DNA of 64,000 nucleotides from DASUBV01 sp963725175 (GTDB lineage Bacteria > Actinomycetota > Actinomycetes > Streptosporangiales > Streptosporangiaceae): contig CAVRXH010000006.1 in assembly GCA_963725175.1 (NCBI GenBank), positions 6,510,001 to 6,574,000 of the forward strand, read 5' to 3'. Numbering within the stretch: position 1 is the stretch's first letter; the number at the start of each line of letters is the position of its first letter. Below are positions 32,502 to 44,861 of this stretch, piece by piece. The notes beneath the pieces are model-generated. The model was not told where the DNA came from and did no database searches. It saw nothing but the letters and a program-made list of their open reading frames with translations. Position numbers and translations under genes: made by a program.

Positions 32502-32507
32502 AGGCTA
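32502..32507 (-). promoter_or_regulatory. Candidate leaderless -10 box of the GNAT gene
   Basis: TAGCCT on the minus strand ends 6 nt before the GTG at 32495. Confidence 0.4.
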
Positions 32508-32563
32508 GCCCTCGCGCCCCGACACCCCGCCCGCGCCCCGACAGCCCGCCCGACCCCCCGCCC

Positions 32564-32591
32564 CGCGTCACTCCGCCCGCGTCACTCCGCC
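32564..32591. repeat. 14-bp tandem duplication across the nadE stop
   Basis: CGCGTCACTCCGCC is repeated exactly (32564-32577 and 32578-32591). The right copy carries the nadE stop (TGA on the minus strand, 32582-32584). Further C-rich degenerate copies extend left to about 32513. Confidence 0.85.
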
Positions 32592-34408
32592 GACGGCAGC
32601 GGCTCGCGCCAGCGACTAGTGATCGGCAGCCGCCGGTCGCGCCCGAAGTTCTTCGCCGAGATCTTCGGGCCCGGCGGATACTGGCGGCGCTTGTACTCCG
32701 CGCGGTCCACCAGCCGGATAACCCGCTCCACCACCACCGGGTCATGCCCCGCGGCGACCAGCTCGGCGGCACCCAGGTCCTTCTCCACATAGTCATCGAG
32801 CAGCCGGTCGAGGATCTCGTAGTCCGGCAGCGAGTCGCTGTCGAGCTGGCCAGGCGCCAGCTCGGCGCTCGGCGGCTTGGTGATCGAGTTCTCCGGGATC
32901 GGCGGGACTTCGCCGCGCGCGGCGGCCTCGGCGTTCCGCCACCGGGACAGCTCCCAGACCAGGGTCTTGGGCACGTCCTTGATCGGCGCGTAGCCGCCGG
33001 CGGAGTCGCCGTACAGGGTGGAGTAGCCGGTGGCCAGCTCGCTCTTGTTCCCGGTGGTGAGCACGAGGTGGCCGTGCTGGTTGGACAGGGACATGGAGAT
33101 CATGCCCCGAACCCGGGACTGAAGGTTCTCGGCGGCCAGTCCGTGCAAGTCCAGGTCGGCCTCGAACGCCGCGACCATCGGCGCGATCGAGACGGTGCGG
33201 GCGTGGATGCCCTGCCGCTTCACCAGGTCCTCGGCGTCGCTGACCGAGTGATCGGAGGAGTAGCGAGACGGCATCAGCACCACGTGCACGTTCCGCGGCC
33301 CGATGGCGTCGGCCGCGATGGTCGCGGTCAGCGCGGAGTCGATGCCGCCGGACAGCGCGAGCAGCACGGAGGAGAACCCGTTCTTCACCACGTAATCCCG
33401 CACCCCGGTGACCAGCGCCGCGTACACCTCGGCGAGATCCGACAGCCGCGGCCAGAACGCCTGGGCCCCTCGCCCTCCCCGGCACCCGCGGCAGCGCCAG
33501 CAGCGCCAACCCCGTCCGGCACCTCCGCCAGCTCCACCCGGTGCACGAACATCGCGGTCCCGTCCGCCGCGTCCGCGCGCTCCGGCCCCAGCGCGAGCGA
33601 AGGATCGGCGGCCGCCACATCCACGTCCGCGACGACCAGCGCCTCCTCGAACTGCGGCCCGCGCGCCAGCAGCTCACCGCTCGCGCTGACCAGGATGGAG
33701 TCGCCGTCGAAGACCAGTTCATCCTGGCCGCCGACCATGTTGGCGTAGGCCAGCGGCGCGCCCGCCTCCCTGGCCCGGTCGGCGCACAGCAGCAGCCTGC
33801 TGTCGTCCTTGCCCTGCTCATACGGTGATGCGTTGGGCACGACGAGCAGGCCGGCCCTGGCCTGCCGGGCGACCGCCACCGGCCCGCCTTCCTGCCACAG
33901 GTCCTCGCAGATGGCGATGGCCACGTCCACCGGCTCGCCGCCCTCGGCGCGCATCCGGAACACCGGCAGGGTGTCGCCGGGCACGAAATACCGGTACTCG
34001 TCGAACACGCCGTAGTTGGGCAGGTGGTGCTTCGCGGAGGTGATCACGACCTGGCCGCCGTGCAGCAGCGCGGCCGCGTCCTGCGGCGCGCCCGCGGGCA
34101 GGCCGAGCCGGGGCCGCAGGTCGGTGCGGCGGTCGAGGTAGCCGACGACCACGGCGACACCGCCGAGGCCCGCATCGTCCAGCCGCCTGGCCAGCGTCAT
34201 GAGGGCGGCGACCGACGATTCCACGAACGAGGCGCGCAGGGCTAGATCCTCGACGGGGTACCCGGTCAGCATCATCTCGGGGAACACCGCGATCCTGGCG
34301 CCCGGCGCCGGCCGCGCGCCTGGTCCAGTCGAGCACCCGGTCACTGTTGCCGGCCAGGTCTCCGACGGTGGCGTTGACCTGGGCGAGCGCGATCCGCAGC
34401 TGTGGCAC
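32582..34408 (-). pseudogene. nadE: Glutamine-dependent NAD+ synthetase, two frameshifts
   Basis: Three consecutive segments in alternating frames encode one NadE. The start (GTG 34408) reads MPQLRIALAQVNATVGDLAG. After a shift at about 34298-34310 the nitrilase-type glutaminase domain continues with the catalytic triad Glu in FPEMMLTGYPVEDL, Lys in KHHLPNYGVFDEY and Cys in AICEDLW. After a second shift at about 33465-33472 the synthetase domain follows with the PP-loop LALSGGIDSAL and LTTGNKSELATGYSTLYGD. One extra base at the first site and one missing base at the second restore a full-length protein. The gene is normally essential and every active-site residue is kept, so sequencing error is the likeliest cause. 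It makes NAD+ from deamido-NAD+, ATP and glutamine. Confidence 0.88.
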
Positions 34409-34826
34409 GTGATCAGCTTATTCGGGGCCAGGGCGGTCGGCCGGAACGGACTCCCCGGGCGGGCATCCGCCGTCTGCCTGGCCGCGTGCCCGCCTGCCTG
34501 GCCGCCTTCCCCTTGCGGCCTTGCCCGACAGCCTGAACGTGCCCTGCGTCCTGGCACGCCCGGCCTTCCTCGCGGTCGCCTGGCTAATCGCAATAGTGTC
34601 ATTTATCCGAGCCTATTTAAGCGACTCGGAGCCGTTTTGCGATAATGCGCGAGCGCCATATTAAACATGCCGCCCGACGTTACGGCTAATGCCGGTAACG
34701 GAGCGTGATCGCTGCTAGTCTGCTCAGCCTTGGCGCGCATTTAATAAGAACCGGCGAGCCATCCTCCCATCCGCGTATGCGAATTCCGGCATACCACGGC
34801 ACTTCATTCAGAAAGCGGGGAACTTC
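34409..34826. other. 418-bp intergenic region, AT-rich in its centre
   Basis: No coding frame is supported. From about 34580 to 34770 the sequence is unusually AT-rich for this genome. It contains GATAAT (34641-34646), a possible plus-strand -10 box, and a hairpin CGTTACGGC / GCCGGTAACG (34678-34700) with one bulged base. It probably holds the promoter and a long leader for the beta-helix protein gene at 34827. Confidence 0.5.
34415..34420 (-). promoter_or_regulatory. Candidate leaderless -10 box of nadE
   Basis: TAAGCT on the minus strand ends 6 nt before the nadE GTG at 34408. Confidence 0.45.
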
Positions 34827-35954
34827 ATGACTAGCACCGGCTCTCACCGAGGGCGGGTCGTGCGCTGGGCGGGCGGTGGCGTGGCCGCCGCCGCGGCGGC
34901 GGCGCTGGCCGTCAGCGGCGCGCCGGCCGCGCTTGCCGCGCCGACCATCACGATCCCGGTGAGCTGCAGCGTGACCGCGCTGCGCAACGCGATTCAGTTC
35001 TCGCCGAGCAACGCGATCCTGGTGCTGCACAATGGCTGCACCTACTTCATTACCTCGGCGCTGCCCGATGTGGACAACAACCTGACCATCCAGGGCAGCA
35101 ACGACACGATCTACCGGGTCAGCGGCACCTACACCATGCTGACCAACGACGGTGCCAACCTCGCGATCAACCAGCTCACGATGGCCAACGCCAACGGCCC
35201 GATCCTCAGCCCCGGCGCCCTCCTGAACGAGGACGGCGGCTCGCTGGCGGTCACCAAGAGCAACTTCCTCGACGATGACGGCGGCGTCGGCGGGGCCATC
35301 CTGAACGAGACCGGCGGCTCGCTGACGGTGTCCAACAGCGACTTCAGCCACTGCGACGCCTCCAGCGGGATCTTCGGCGGCGGCGCCATCGCCAACGGCC
35401 CGGTCGGCACCACGACGGTCTCCGGCAGCACGTTCTACGACAACGACGCGGAGAACGGCGGCGCGATCGGCAACCTGGGTGGCACCACCACGGTCAACGG
35501 CACCAAGTCGGTCTTCACCGACAACTACGCCGACGACTTCGGCGGCGCCATCGACAACTTCCTCGGCTCGCTGAATGTGTCAGGGGCGACGTTCAGCGGC
35601 AACACCACCGACGACGAGGACGGCGGCGCGATCGCCAACTTCGGCACGGCGGCCACGTTCGGGACCAGCAGCTTCACCGGCAACTACGCCGGCGACGACG
35701 GCGGCGCCATCGCCACGGCCACCACGCTGAACCTGAACAGCGACTCGATCTCGGGCAACTATGCCGATGACGACGGCGGCGGCGTGTTCGTGACGGGCGG
35801 CTCGACCTCGCTCACCACCACCCGGGTGTTCGGCAACCGGGCGGGCGGTACCGGCGGCGGCATCCGCAGGACCGGCGGCTCGGTCAGCCTGAACTTCAAC
35901 AGCTCGGTGACGCTGAACGTGCCCAACAACTGCTCGGGCACGAGCTGCTTCTAG
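34827..35954 (+). CDS. Secreted right-handed beta-helix repeat protein
   Basis: A 375-residue exported protein. The signal peptide has a basic start (SHRGRVVRWAGG), an Ala-rich core and a cleavage site near ALAAP (about residue 38). The mature part is a regular array of roughly 20-25-residue turns carrying GGAI/N motifs (GGAILN, GGGAIAN, GGAIGN, GGAIDN, GGAIAN, GGAIAT, GGGVFV, GGGIRR), as in polymorphic-outer-membrane-protein-like or pectate-lyase-like beta-helices. Asp/Gly-rich turns (DDDGG) could bind Ca2+. Two Cys (NNCSGTSCF) close the C-terminus. There is no sortase signal or transmembrane tail, so it is secreted or held non-covalently. Function may be adhesive; no catalytic residues are recognised. 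Confidence 0.8.
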   Translation: MTSTGSHRGRVVRWAGGGVAAAAAAALAVSGAPAALAAPTITIPVSCSVTALRNAIQFSPSNAILVLHNGCTYFITSALPDVDNNLTIQGSNDTIYRVSGTYTMLTNDGANLAINQLTMANANGPILSPGALLNEDGGSLAVTKSNFLDDDGGVGGAILNETGGSLTVSNSDFSHCDASSGIFGGGAIANGPVGTTTVSGSTFYDNDAENGGAIGNLGGTTTVNGTKSVFTDNYADDFGGAIDNFLGSLNVSGATFSGNTTDDEDGGAIANFGTAATFGTSSFTGNYAGDDGGAIATATTLNLNSDSISGNYADDDGGGVFVTGGSTSLTTTRVFGNRAGGTGGGIRRTGGSVSLNFNSSVTLNVPNNCSGTSCF

Positions 35955-35964
35955 CCGGCTGAAT

Positions 35965-35997
35965 CCCGGCCCCCGGCGGACGTCGCCGGGGGCCGGG
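35965..35997 (+). terminator. Perfect 14-bp stem terminator
   Basis: CCCGGCCCCCGGCG (35965-35978) pairs perfectly with 35984-35997 around a 5-nt loop, 11 bp after the beta-helix gene stop. Confidence 0.8.
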
Positions 35998-36048
35998 GCC
36001 TGCCCGTGGCACCCACGTAACCTGCGTGAAACATGCGGCGGGCAGACT

Positions 36049-37416
36049 GTGTCGGTGGACAGGCAGGAAGAGTTCGTGCTCCGGACGCTCGAGGAGCGTG
36101 ATATCCGCTTCGTCCGGTTGTGGTTCACCGACGTGCTCGGCTACCTGAAGTCGGTTGCCGTGGCGCCCGCCGAGCTGGAGGGCGCGTTCGCCGAGGGCAT
36201 CGGGTTCGACGGCTCGGCCGTGGAGGGCTTCGCCCGGGTCTACGAGGCCGACATGATCGCCCGGCCGGACCCCTCGACATTCCAGCTCATGCCGGTGGGC
36301 GATGACTCGGCCGGCACCGGCCGGATGTTCTGCGACATCCAGCTTCCCGACGGCACGCCCTCCTACGCCGACCCGCGGCACGTGCTCAAGCGCGCGCTGG
36401 CCCGCGCCGCCCGGCTCGGCTTCACCTTCTACACCCACCCCGAGATCGAGTTCTTCCTGCTGCGGGAGAAGCACGAGCCGGGCAGCAAGCCCCGCCCGAT
36501 CGACACCGGCGGCTACTTCGACCACACCCCGCACGGCATCGCGCACGACTTCCGCCGCGAGGCGATCAGCATGCTGGAGGCGCTGGGCATCTCGGTGGAG
36601 TTCAGCCATCACGAGGCAGCCCCCGGCCAGCAGGAGATCGACCTGCGCTACGCGGACGCGCTGAGCACCGCGGACAACATCATGACGCTGCGGCTGGCGA
36701 TGAAGGAGGTCGCGCTGCAGCAGGGCGTGTATGCCTCGTTCATGCCCAAGCCGTTCAGCGAGTACCCCGGCTCGGGGATGCACACGCACATGTCGCTGTT
36801 CGAGGGGGACCGCAACGTCTTCCACGAGCCCGGCGCGGAGTTCCAGCTCTCCAAGGTCGGCCGGTCGTTCATCGCCGGGCTGCTCGCGCACGCGGCCGAG
36901 ATCACCGCGGTCTGCAACCAGTGGGTGAACTCCTACAAGCGGCTGTGGGGCGGCACCGAGCGGATCGCCGGCGCGGGCGGCGAGGCGCCCGCCTACATCT
37001 GCTGGGGCCACAACAACCGCTCGGCGCTGATCCGGGTGCCGATGTACAAGCCGCAGAAGGGCAACGCGACCCGGATCGAGTTCCGGTCCATCGACCCGGC
37101 CTGCAACCCCTACCTGGCGTTCGCCGTCATCCTCAGCGCGGGCCTGAAGGGCATCGAGGAGGACTACGAGCTGCCGCCCGGCGCCGAGGACGACGTCTGG
37201 GCGCTGACCTCAGCCGAGCGCCGCGCGCTCGGCATCAAGCCGCTGCCGCAGAGCCTGTCCGAGGCGATCGGCGTGATGCAGGGCAGCGAGCTGGTCGCCG
37301 AGACGCTGGGGGAGCAGGTCTTCGACTTCTTCCTGCGCAACAAGCGCGAGGAGTGGCAGGAGTACCGCCGCCAGGTCACCGAGTTCGAGCTGGACCGCTA
37401 CCTGCCGGTGCTGTAA
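36049..37416 (+). CDS. glnA2: GlnA2-type glutamine synthetase-like enzyme
   Basis: A 455-residue GS fold protein. The beta-grasp domain starts FVLRTLEERDIRFVRLWFTDVLG. Active-site blocks are GIGFDGSAVEGF, the metal ligands in HPEIEFFLL, SHHEAAPGQQEIDLRY and GSGMHTHMSLFEG, the ATP/glutamate loop around AYICWGHNNRSALIRVP, and RIEFRSIDPACNPYLAF. The C-terminus (EFELDRYLPVL) lacks the NLY/DLY adenylylation segment found in GlnA1. The sequence closely resembles GlnA2 of Streptomyces and Mycobacterium; Streptomyces GlnA2 is known to gamma-glutamylate polyamines, so that role is as likely as glutamine synthesis. GTG 36049 has GGCGGG 6 nt upstream; GTG 36055 gives the usual family N-terminus. Confidence 0.88.
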   Translation: MSVDRQEEFVLRTLEERDIRFVRLWFTDVLGYLKSVAVAPAELEGAFAEGIGFDGSAVEGFARVYEADMIARPDPSTFQLMPVGDDSAGTGRMFCDIQLPDGTPSYADPRHVLKRALARAARLGFTFYTHPEIEFFLLREKHEPGSKPRPIDTGGYFDHTPHGIAHDFRREAISMLEALGISVEFSHHEAAPGQQEIDLRYADALSTADNIMTLRLAMKEVALQQGVYASFMPKPFSEYPGSGMHTHMSLFEGDRNVFHEPGAEFQLSKVGRSFIAGLLAHAAEITAVCNQWVNSYKRLWGGTERIAGAGGEAPAYICWGHNNRSALIRVPMYKPQKGNATRIEFRSIDPACNPYLAFAVILSAGLKGIEEDYELPPGAEDDVWALTSAERRALGIKPLPQSLSEAIGVMQGSELVAETLGEQVFDFFLRNKREEWQEYRRQVTEFELDRYLPVL

Positions 37417-37571
37417 GCACGGGCGATGGTCAAGCTTTCATAAAGACTCCCGATGTCGTTCGTGGTGGCGGCTGACTCCGATACGTTGCTCTCCGTAACT
37501 CTCTGATTACTCATCACTTGCATTGCTGGGCTCGCGCCGGGGGGCGCGGGCCTGTCCTATGGGGGTCACTA

Positions 37572-41120
<3,549 letters not shown>

Positions 41121-41155
41121 CCCCGTCAGCTAGCGCCCCGTCAGAAAGGAGTGAG

Positions 41156-41623
41156 ATGAGCAGGATCAGCACGCGCAGCAGGATCGCGCTGGTCGTCGCC
41201 GCGGTCGTCGCGCCGGCCGCCGTGGCGGTGGCCGGCTGCGGCGCCAGCTCCCCGGCGGGGGGCGGCCGGGCCTCCGGCACCGACCGCCAGGCGGTCAGCA
41301 CGGGCACGTCATCCCCGGCGGTCAAGGTACCGAAGTACAAGGCGTCCGAGAACGCCCGCGAGGACGTCACGGCCAGCGCCTGCGTGCACGACGGCGCGAA
41401 GGGCTGGGAGGCGCGGGGGATCGCGACCAACACCTCGTCCTCGCGCCGGGGCTACTCGATCGTGATCGACTTCGTCACCCCGAAGGGCGACACCGTGATG
41501 GATACCAAGCTCGTGCGGGTGAAGCCCGTCGCGCCGAGGTCGTCCGCGCACTGGTCGGTCACCGGCGCCGCCGGCCAGCGGAAGATCCTGTGCGTCATCC
41601 GCCAGGCGCTCGTGAGTTCCTAG
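41156..41623 (+). CDS. Small lipoprotein, possible FxLYD-like domain
   Basis: A 155-residue lipoprotein. Signal peptide: basic RISTRSRIALVV, hydrophobic core, and lipobox VAGC (Cys28). After a Ser/Gly linker the mature domain has ACVHDGAKGWEARGIATNTS, SIVIDFVTPKGDTVMDTKLVRV and ILCVIRQAL, the strand pattern of an FxLYD/immunoglobulin-like domain with two Cys that could pair. AAAGGAGTGAG just before the ATG is a strong ribosome site. It is 35 bp downstream of the DUF11 protein gene and probably in the same transcript, so it may work with that protein at the membrane. No precise function is known. Confidence 0.78.
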   Translation: MSRISTRSRIALVVAAVVAPAAVAVAGCGASSPAGGGRASGTDRQAVSTGTSSPAVKVPKYKASENAREDVTASACVHDGAKGWEARGIATNTSSSRRGYSIVIDFVTPKGDTVMDTKLVRVKPVAPRSSAHWSVTGAAGQRKILCVIRQALVSS

Positions 41624-41641
41624 CCAGCAAGGACGCCCGTG

Positions 41642-42384
41642 ATGAGAGCACGCCCTCGCCTAGTACCCTGCGGCGGCGCGGCCGCGGCAGCGCTGGCGGT
41701 CGCCGGGCTGCTGGTGTCCGCGTGCGGCGGCTCGCCGGCGCGGCAGGATCCGACGCCGGCGGCCCTGCCGCCGTGCCGGCCGGCGCCACCCTGCTGGCCA
41801 CCCTGAACGGCGCGGTCACCAGGTACGCCAGCCCGGGCGGAAGCAAGGCCGGGCAGGTGTCCGCCGACTGGCACGGCACCCGTTCCACGCTGCCGGTCCT
41901 GGCGGACCGCCAGGGCTGGCTGCGGATCGGCCTGCCGCAGCGGCCGAACGGCTCGACCGCCTGGGTGCCCGCCAAGGACGTCAGGCTGGGCATGACGCCG
42001 TACCGGATCGTCATCAACACCGCGACGATGCACCTGACCCTGGACAAGTACGGCAAGCGGGTCTTCACCGCGCCGGCCGGGGTGGGCACGCGCGGCGATC
42101 CCACCCCGGCCGGCCACTACTTCGTGGCGTTCTTCGAGCGCCCGCCGCCCGGCAGCCCCGGCTACGGACCCTTCGTCATGGTCACCTCCGCGCACTCCGA
42201 CTCGATCCGTGACTGGGACGGCTCGGGGGATGCGGTCATCGGCATCCACGGCCCGCTCGGCGACAGCAGCCAGATCGGCAACACGGGCGCCCGGGTGTCG
42301 CACGGCTGCGTCCGCCTGCACGACGCCGACCTGCTCCGGCTCAGGGACGTCCCGGTCGGCACGCCCATCGACATCGTCGGCTGA
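41642..42384 (+). pseudogene. L,D-transpeptidase lipoprotein (YkuD), frameshifted
   Basis: From ATG 41642 the frame encodes MRARPRLVPCGG, a hydrophobic core and the lipobox LLVSAC, that is a lipoprotein signal. At about 41759-41766 one base appears to be missing. The next frame carries an SH3-like part (TLNGAVTRYASPGGS, GWLRIGL) and the YkuD domain (YRIVINTATMHLTL, GDPTPAGHYF, then IGIHG and SHGCVRLHDADL with the catalytic Cys). L,D-transpeptidases make 3-3 cross-links in peptidoglycan or attach proteins to it. The signal and catalytic parts are both intact, so a consensus error is likely. It follows the small lipoprotein by 18 bp in the same direction. Confidence 0.83.
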
Positions 42385-42393
42385 TCGCGGCGG

Positions 42394-42415
42394 GGCCGGC
42401 CAGGATCGGCCGGCC
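42394..42415 (+). terminator. Possible short hairpin terminator
   Basis: GGCCGGCC at 42394-42401 and 42408-42415 can pair around a 6-nt loop, 10 bp after the L,D-transpeptidase stop. Each arm is itself palindromic, so this could be chance in GC-rich DNA. Confidence 0.35.
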
Positions 42416-42489
42416 TGCCCGGGTGCGACGCTGGGAAAGGCTCCCGGCACAATGATCGGGAGTACCAGCGCCAGTAACGGAGCCCGAGC

Positions 42490-43125
42490 TTGACCGCTAT
42501 GTCCCCGTCGCCCGAGCCGCCCGCGCCTTCGGCGCCAGGACCGCGCGAGGCACTTGACCTGCTGATGGCCGGCAACCGGCGCTGGGTTGAGGGTCGCGCC
42601 GAGCATCCGCGTCAGTCGGTCCGCTGGCGGCAGCAGGTGGCCCCGCACCAGGACCCGATGGCCGTGGTGCTGTCCTGCGTGGACTCCCGGGTTCCGCCTG
42701 AACTGGTCTTCGACCGAGGGCTCGGGGACATGTTCGTGATCAGGACCGGGGCGCAGGTGCTCGACCGGAAGGTCGTACTCGGCAGCATCGAGTTCGGCCC
42801 CGTCAACTACGCCGCGACGCGGCTGGTCCTGGTCCTCGGGCACTCCGGCTGCGGCGCGGTCAGTGCCGCGATCACGGTGCTGAGCAGCGGCGGCCGCGCG
42901 CCCGGTCACATTCAGGCGGTGGTGGACGCGCTGCGCCCGGCCTATCAGGCCGCGCTTGGTCAGCAGGGCGACCTGATGGACAACATGATCAGGGCGCAGA
43001 CCAGGCTGACCGTGGACCGGCTGAAGCGCGACCGCTCGCTGCGCGAGCTGGTGTCAGGCGCCGGGCTGCTCATCGTCGGTGCCCACTACGAGCTGGCGAC
43101 CGGGGTCGTCTCGGTCATCTGCTAG
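42490..43125 (+). CDS. Beta-class carbonic anhydrase
   Basis: A 211-residue beta-carbonic anhydrase. The zinc ligands are Cys63 in SCVDSR, His118 and Cys121 in GHSGCGA, with the Asp/Arg dyad in CVDSRVPPEL. Typical flanks are LLMAGNRRWVEG, DMFVIRTGAQVLD and LLIVGAHYELATG. It interconverts CO2 and bicarbonate in the cytoplasm, supplying carboxylases. The TTG start at 42490 is supported by GGAG 7 nt upstream; an ATG three codons later has no well-placed ribosome site. The 3' end overlaps the convergent MFS gene by 72 bp. Confidence 0.88.
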   Translation: MTAMSPSPEPPAPSAPGPREALDLLMAGNRRWVEGRAEHPRQSVRWRQQVAPHQDPMAVVLSCVDSRVPPELVFDRGLGDMFVIRTGAQVLDRKVVLGSIEFGPVNYAATRLVLVLGHSGCGAVSAAITVLSSGGRAPGHIQAVVDALRPAYQAALGQQGDLMDNMIRAQTRLTVDRLKRDRSLRELVSGAGLLIVGAHYELATGVVSVIC

Positions 43126-44853
43126 CCGGGCCGGCCCGGCCGGGGCGGCGGGGCCGGCCTGCCGCGGGCCGCGCAGCAGCGAGGCCACGCCGGCCAGCGC
43201 GGACAGCGCGGCCGCCACGCTGAACACCACCAGCAGGCCGTGCTCGAATGGTGCCGAGATCAGGTGCGGGAAGAAAGCCCGGCCGGTCAGCACCTGACGG
43301 TGAGCGGCGGAGAGCGAGCCGAGCGCGCCCCTGGCGGCCAGCTCGTGCTGCACCGGGTTCACCCCGAGGACCGCGGCGAACAGCGAGGACACCGGCGGCA
43401 GCGCGGCGAGCTGGTGGGCGAGGCGGGCCGGCACGCCCTGGCGGCGCAGGCCGCTGAACAGCGACGCCGGCAGGGTGGCCGCCAGGCCCGCGATCATCAG
43501 CGAGAAGAACACGCCGATGGACAGCGCCGTGCCGGAGTTCTGGTAGGTCGAGCGCATGCCGGAGGCGGCGCCGCGCTGCGCGGCGGGGACACTGCTCATG
43601 ATGGACGCCGAGTTGGGCGCGGCGAACAGCCCGCCGCCGATCCCGTTCGCGGCGGTGAGCAGCGCGAACGCCCAGTAAGGGAAGTCGGCGGGCAGCATCA
43701 GCAGGCCGATGAAGCTGCCGCCGAACACCACCATGCCCGCCGAGGCGAAGCCGCGCGCGCCGAACCGGTCGGACAGCGCGCCGGACACCGGCCCGGCGAT
43801 CAGCAGCCCGCCGGTCAGCGGCAGCAGGAAGATGCCCGCCCAGAGCGGGGTCTGGCTGTAGTCGTAGCCGTGCAGCGGCAGCCAGATGCCCTGCAGCCAG
43901 ATGATCAGCATGAACTGCATCCCGCCCCGGGCGATGGCCACCGCCAGCCCGGCGATGTTGCCGGCCGTGAAGGCGCGGATCCTGAACAGCGAGAGCTCGA
44001 TCATCGGGTCGGCGATCCGGCTCTCGATCAGCGCGAACAGCGCCAGCAGCGCGACGCCGCCGATCAGCAGCGCCAGCACCTGCGGGTTCGTCCAGCCCAT
44101 CGGGTGCCCGCCGTAGGGCTGGATGCCCTCGGTGATGCCGATCAGGACCGCGCCGAGGCCTGCCGCGAAGGTGACGTTGCCCCACCAGTCGATCCGGCCC
44201 GGGTGCCGCTCGCCGTCGTCGCGCAGCTTGCGGTAGGCCCACAGGGTGCCGAACACGCCGACGGGCACGTTGACCCAGAACACCGCGCGCCAGTCGAGCG
44301 CGGCCAGCAGCCCGCCGGCCACCAGCCCGATGAACTGGCCGGCGATGGCGGCGACCTGGTTGACGCCCAGCGCCAGGCCGCGCTGGTCGGCGGGGAAGGC
44401 GTCGGTCAGGATGGCCGCCGAGTTGGCCGTCAGCATGGACCCGCCGATGGCCTGGACCACCCGCCAGCCGATCAGCCACAGCGCGCCGTGGCCCGCTTCC
44501 AGCGGGTCGAAGGACAGCAGGATCGAGGCCGCGGTGAACACCGCGAAGCCGTAGTTGTAGATCCTGACCCGGCCGAAGATGTCGCCGAGCCGGCCCAGGG
44601 TGACCACCAGCACCGCCTGGACCAGCCGGTACCCCATGATCATCCACAGCAGGTAGAAGATGTTGCCGGGCGCCAGCGGGTCCAGGTGGATGCCGCGGAA
44701 GATGGCCGGCAGCGCGATGATGACGATCGAGCCGTCCAGCGCCGACATGAAGACGCCCGCCGAGGTGTTCGACAGCGCGATCCACTTGTACCGGTCGGGG
44801 GGCGGCCCGGCGGAGTTCCTGCCGCTCTTCAGATGTACTGACGTTAGATGCAT
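43054..44853 (-). CDS. MFS drug/H+ antiporter, DHA2-like (14 TM)
   Basis: A 599-residue major facilitator. The first helices include GVFMSALDGSIVIIALPAI with the DHA2 motif (LD-x-S/T-I-V-x-x-ALP). The loop LGRLGDIFGRVRIY is the MFS A-motif and WRVVQAIGGSML the following helix. About 14 hydrophobic segments and a long C-terminal stretch fit the EmrB/QacA group. It is directly downstream of a MarR-type regulator (8 bp between stop and ATG), the usual arrangement for a drug-inducible exporter. GTG 44871 is a longer alternative start. The last 24 codons overlap the carbonic anhydrase gene on the other strand. Confidence 0.87.
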   Translation of the reverse strand: MHLTSVHLKSGRNSAGPPPDRYKWIALSNTSAGVFMSALDGSIVIIALPAIFRGIHLDPLAPGNIFYLLWMIMGYRLVQAVLVVTLGRLGDIFGRVRIYNYGFAVFTAASILLSFDPLEAGHGALWLIGWRVVQAIGGSMLTANSAAILTDAFPADQRGLALGVNQVAAIAGQFIGLVAGGLLAALDWRAVFWVNVPVGVFGTLWAYRKLRDDGERHPGRIDWWGNVTFAAGLGAVLIGITEGIQPYGGHPMGWTNPQVLALLIGGVALLALFALIESRIADPMIELSLFRIRAFTAGNIAGLAVAIARGGMQFMLIIWLQGIWLPLHGYDYSQTPLWAGIFLLPLTGGLLIAGPVSGALSDRFGARGFASAGMVVFGGSFIGLLMLPADFPYWAFALLTAANGIGGGLFAAPNSASIMSSVPAAQRGAASGMRSTYQNSGTALSIGVFFSLMIAGLAATLPASLFSGLRRQGVPARLAHQLAALPPVSSLFAAVLGVNPVQHELAARGALGSLSAAHRQVLTGRAFFPHLISAPFEHGLLVVFSVAAALSALAGVASLLRGPRQAGPAAPAGPARLADDRDDPGRQLVVGTDDEQPGA

Positions 44854-44861
44854 GGCGTCTC

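Noticed and set aside
36001..36048. A riboswitch or attenuator before glnA2
   Set aside because: The gap after the preceding terminator is too short (about 50 bp) for a known glutamine or amine riboswitch, and no conserved core was seen.
43126..43300. GC-rich inverted repeats as a terminator for the carbonic anhydrase
   Set aside because: This DNA is coding for the MFS C-terminus, and the GGCC repeats have no unique stem.
43240..44841. 533-codon plus-strand frame opposite the MFS exporter
   Set aside because: His/Gln/Arg-rich and without motifs; the exporter on the other strand has all family features.
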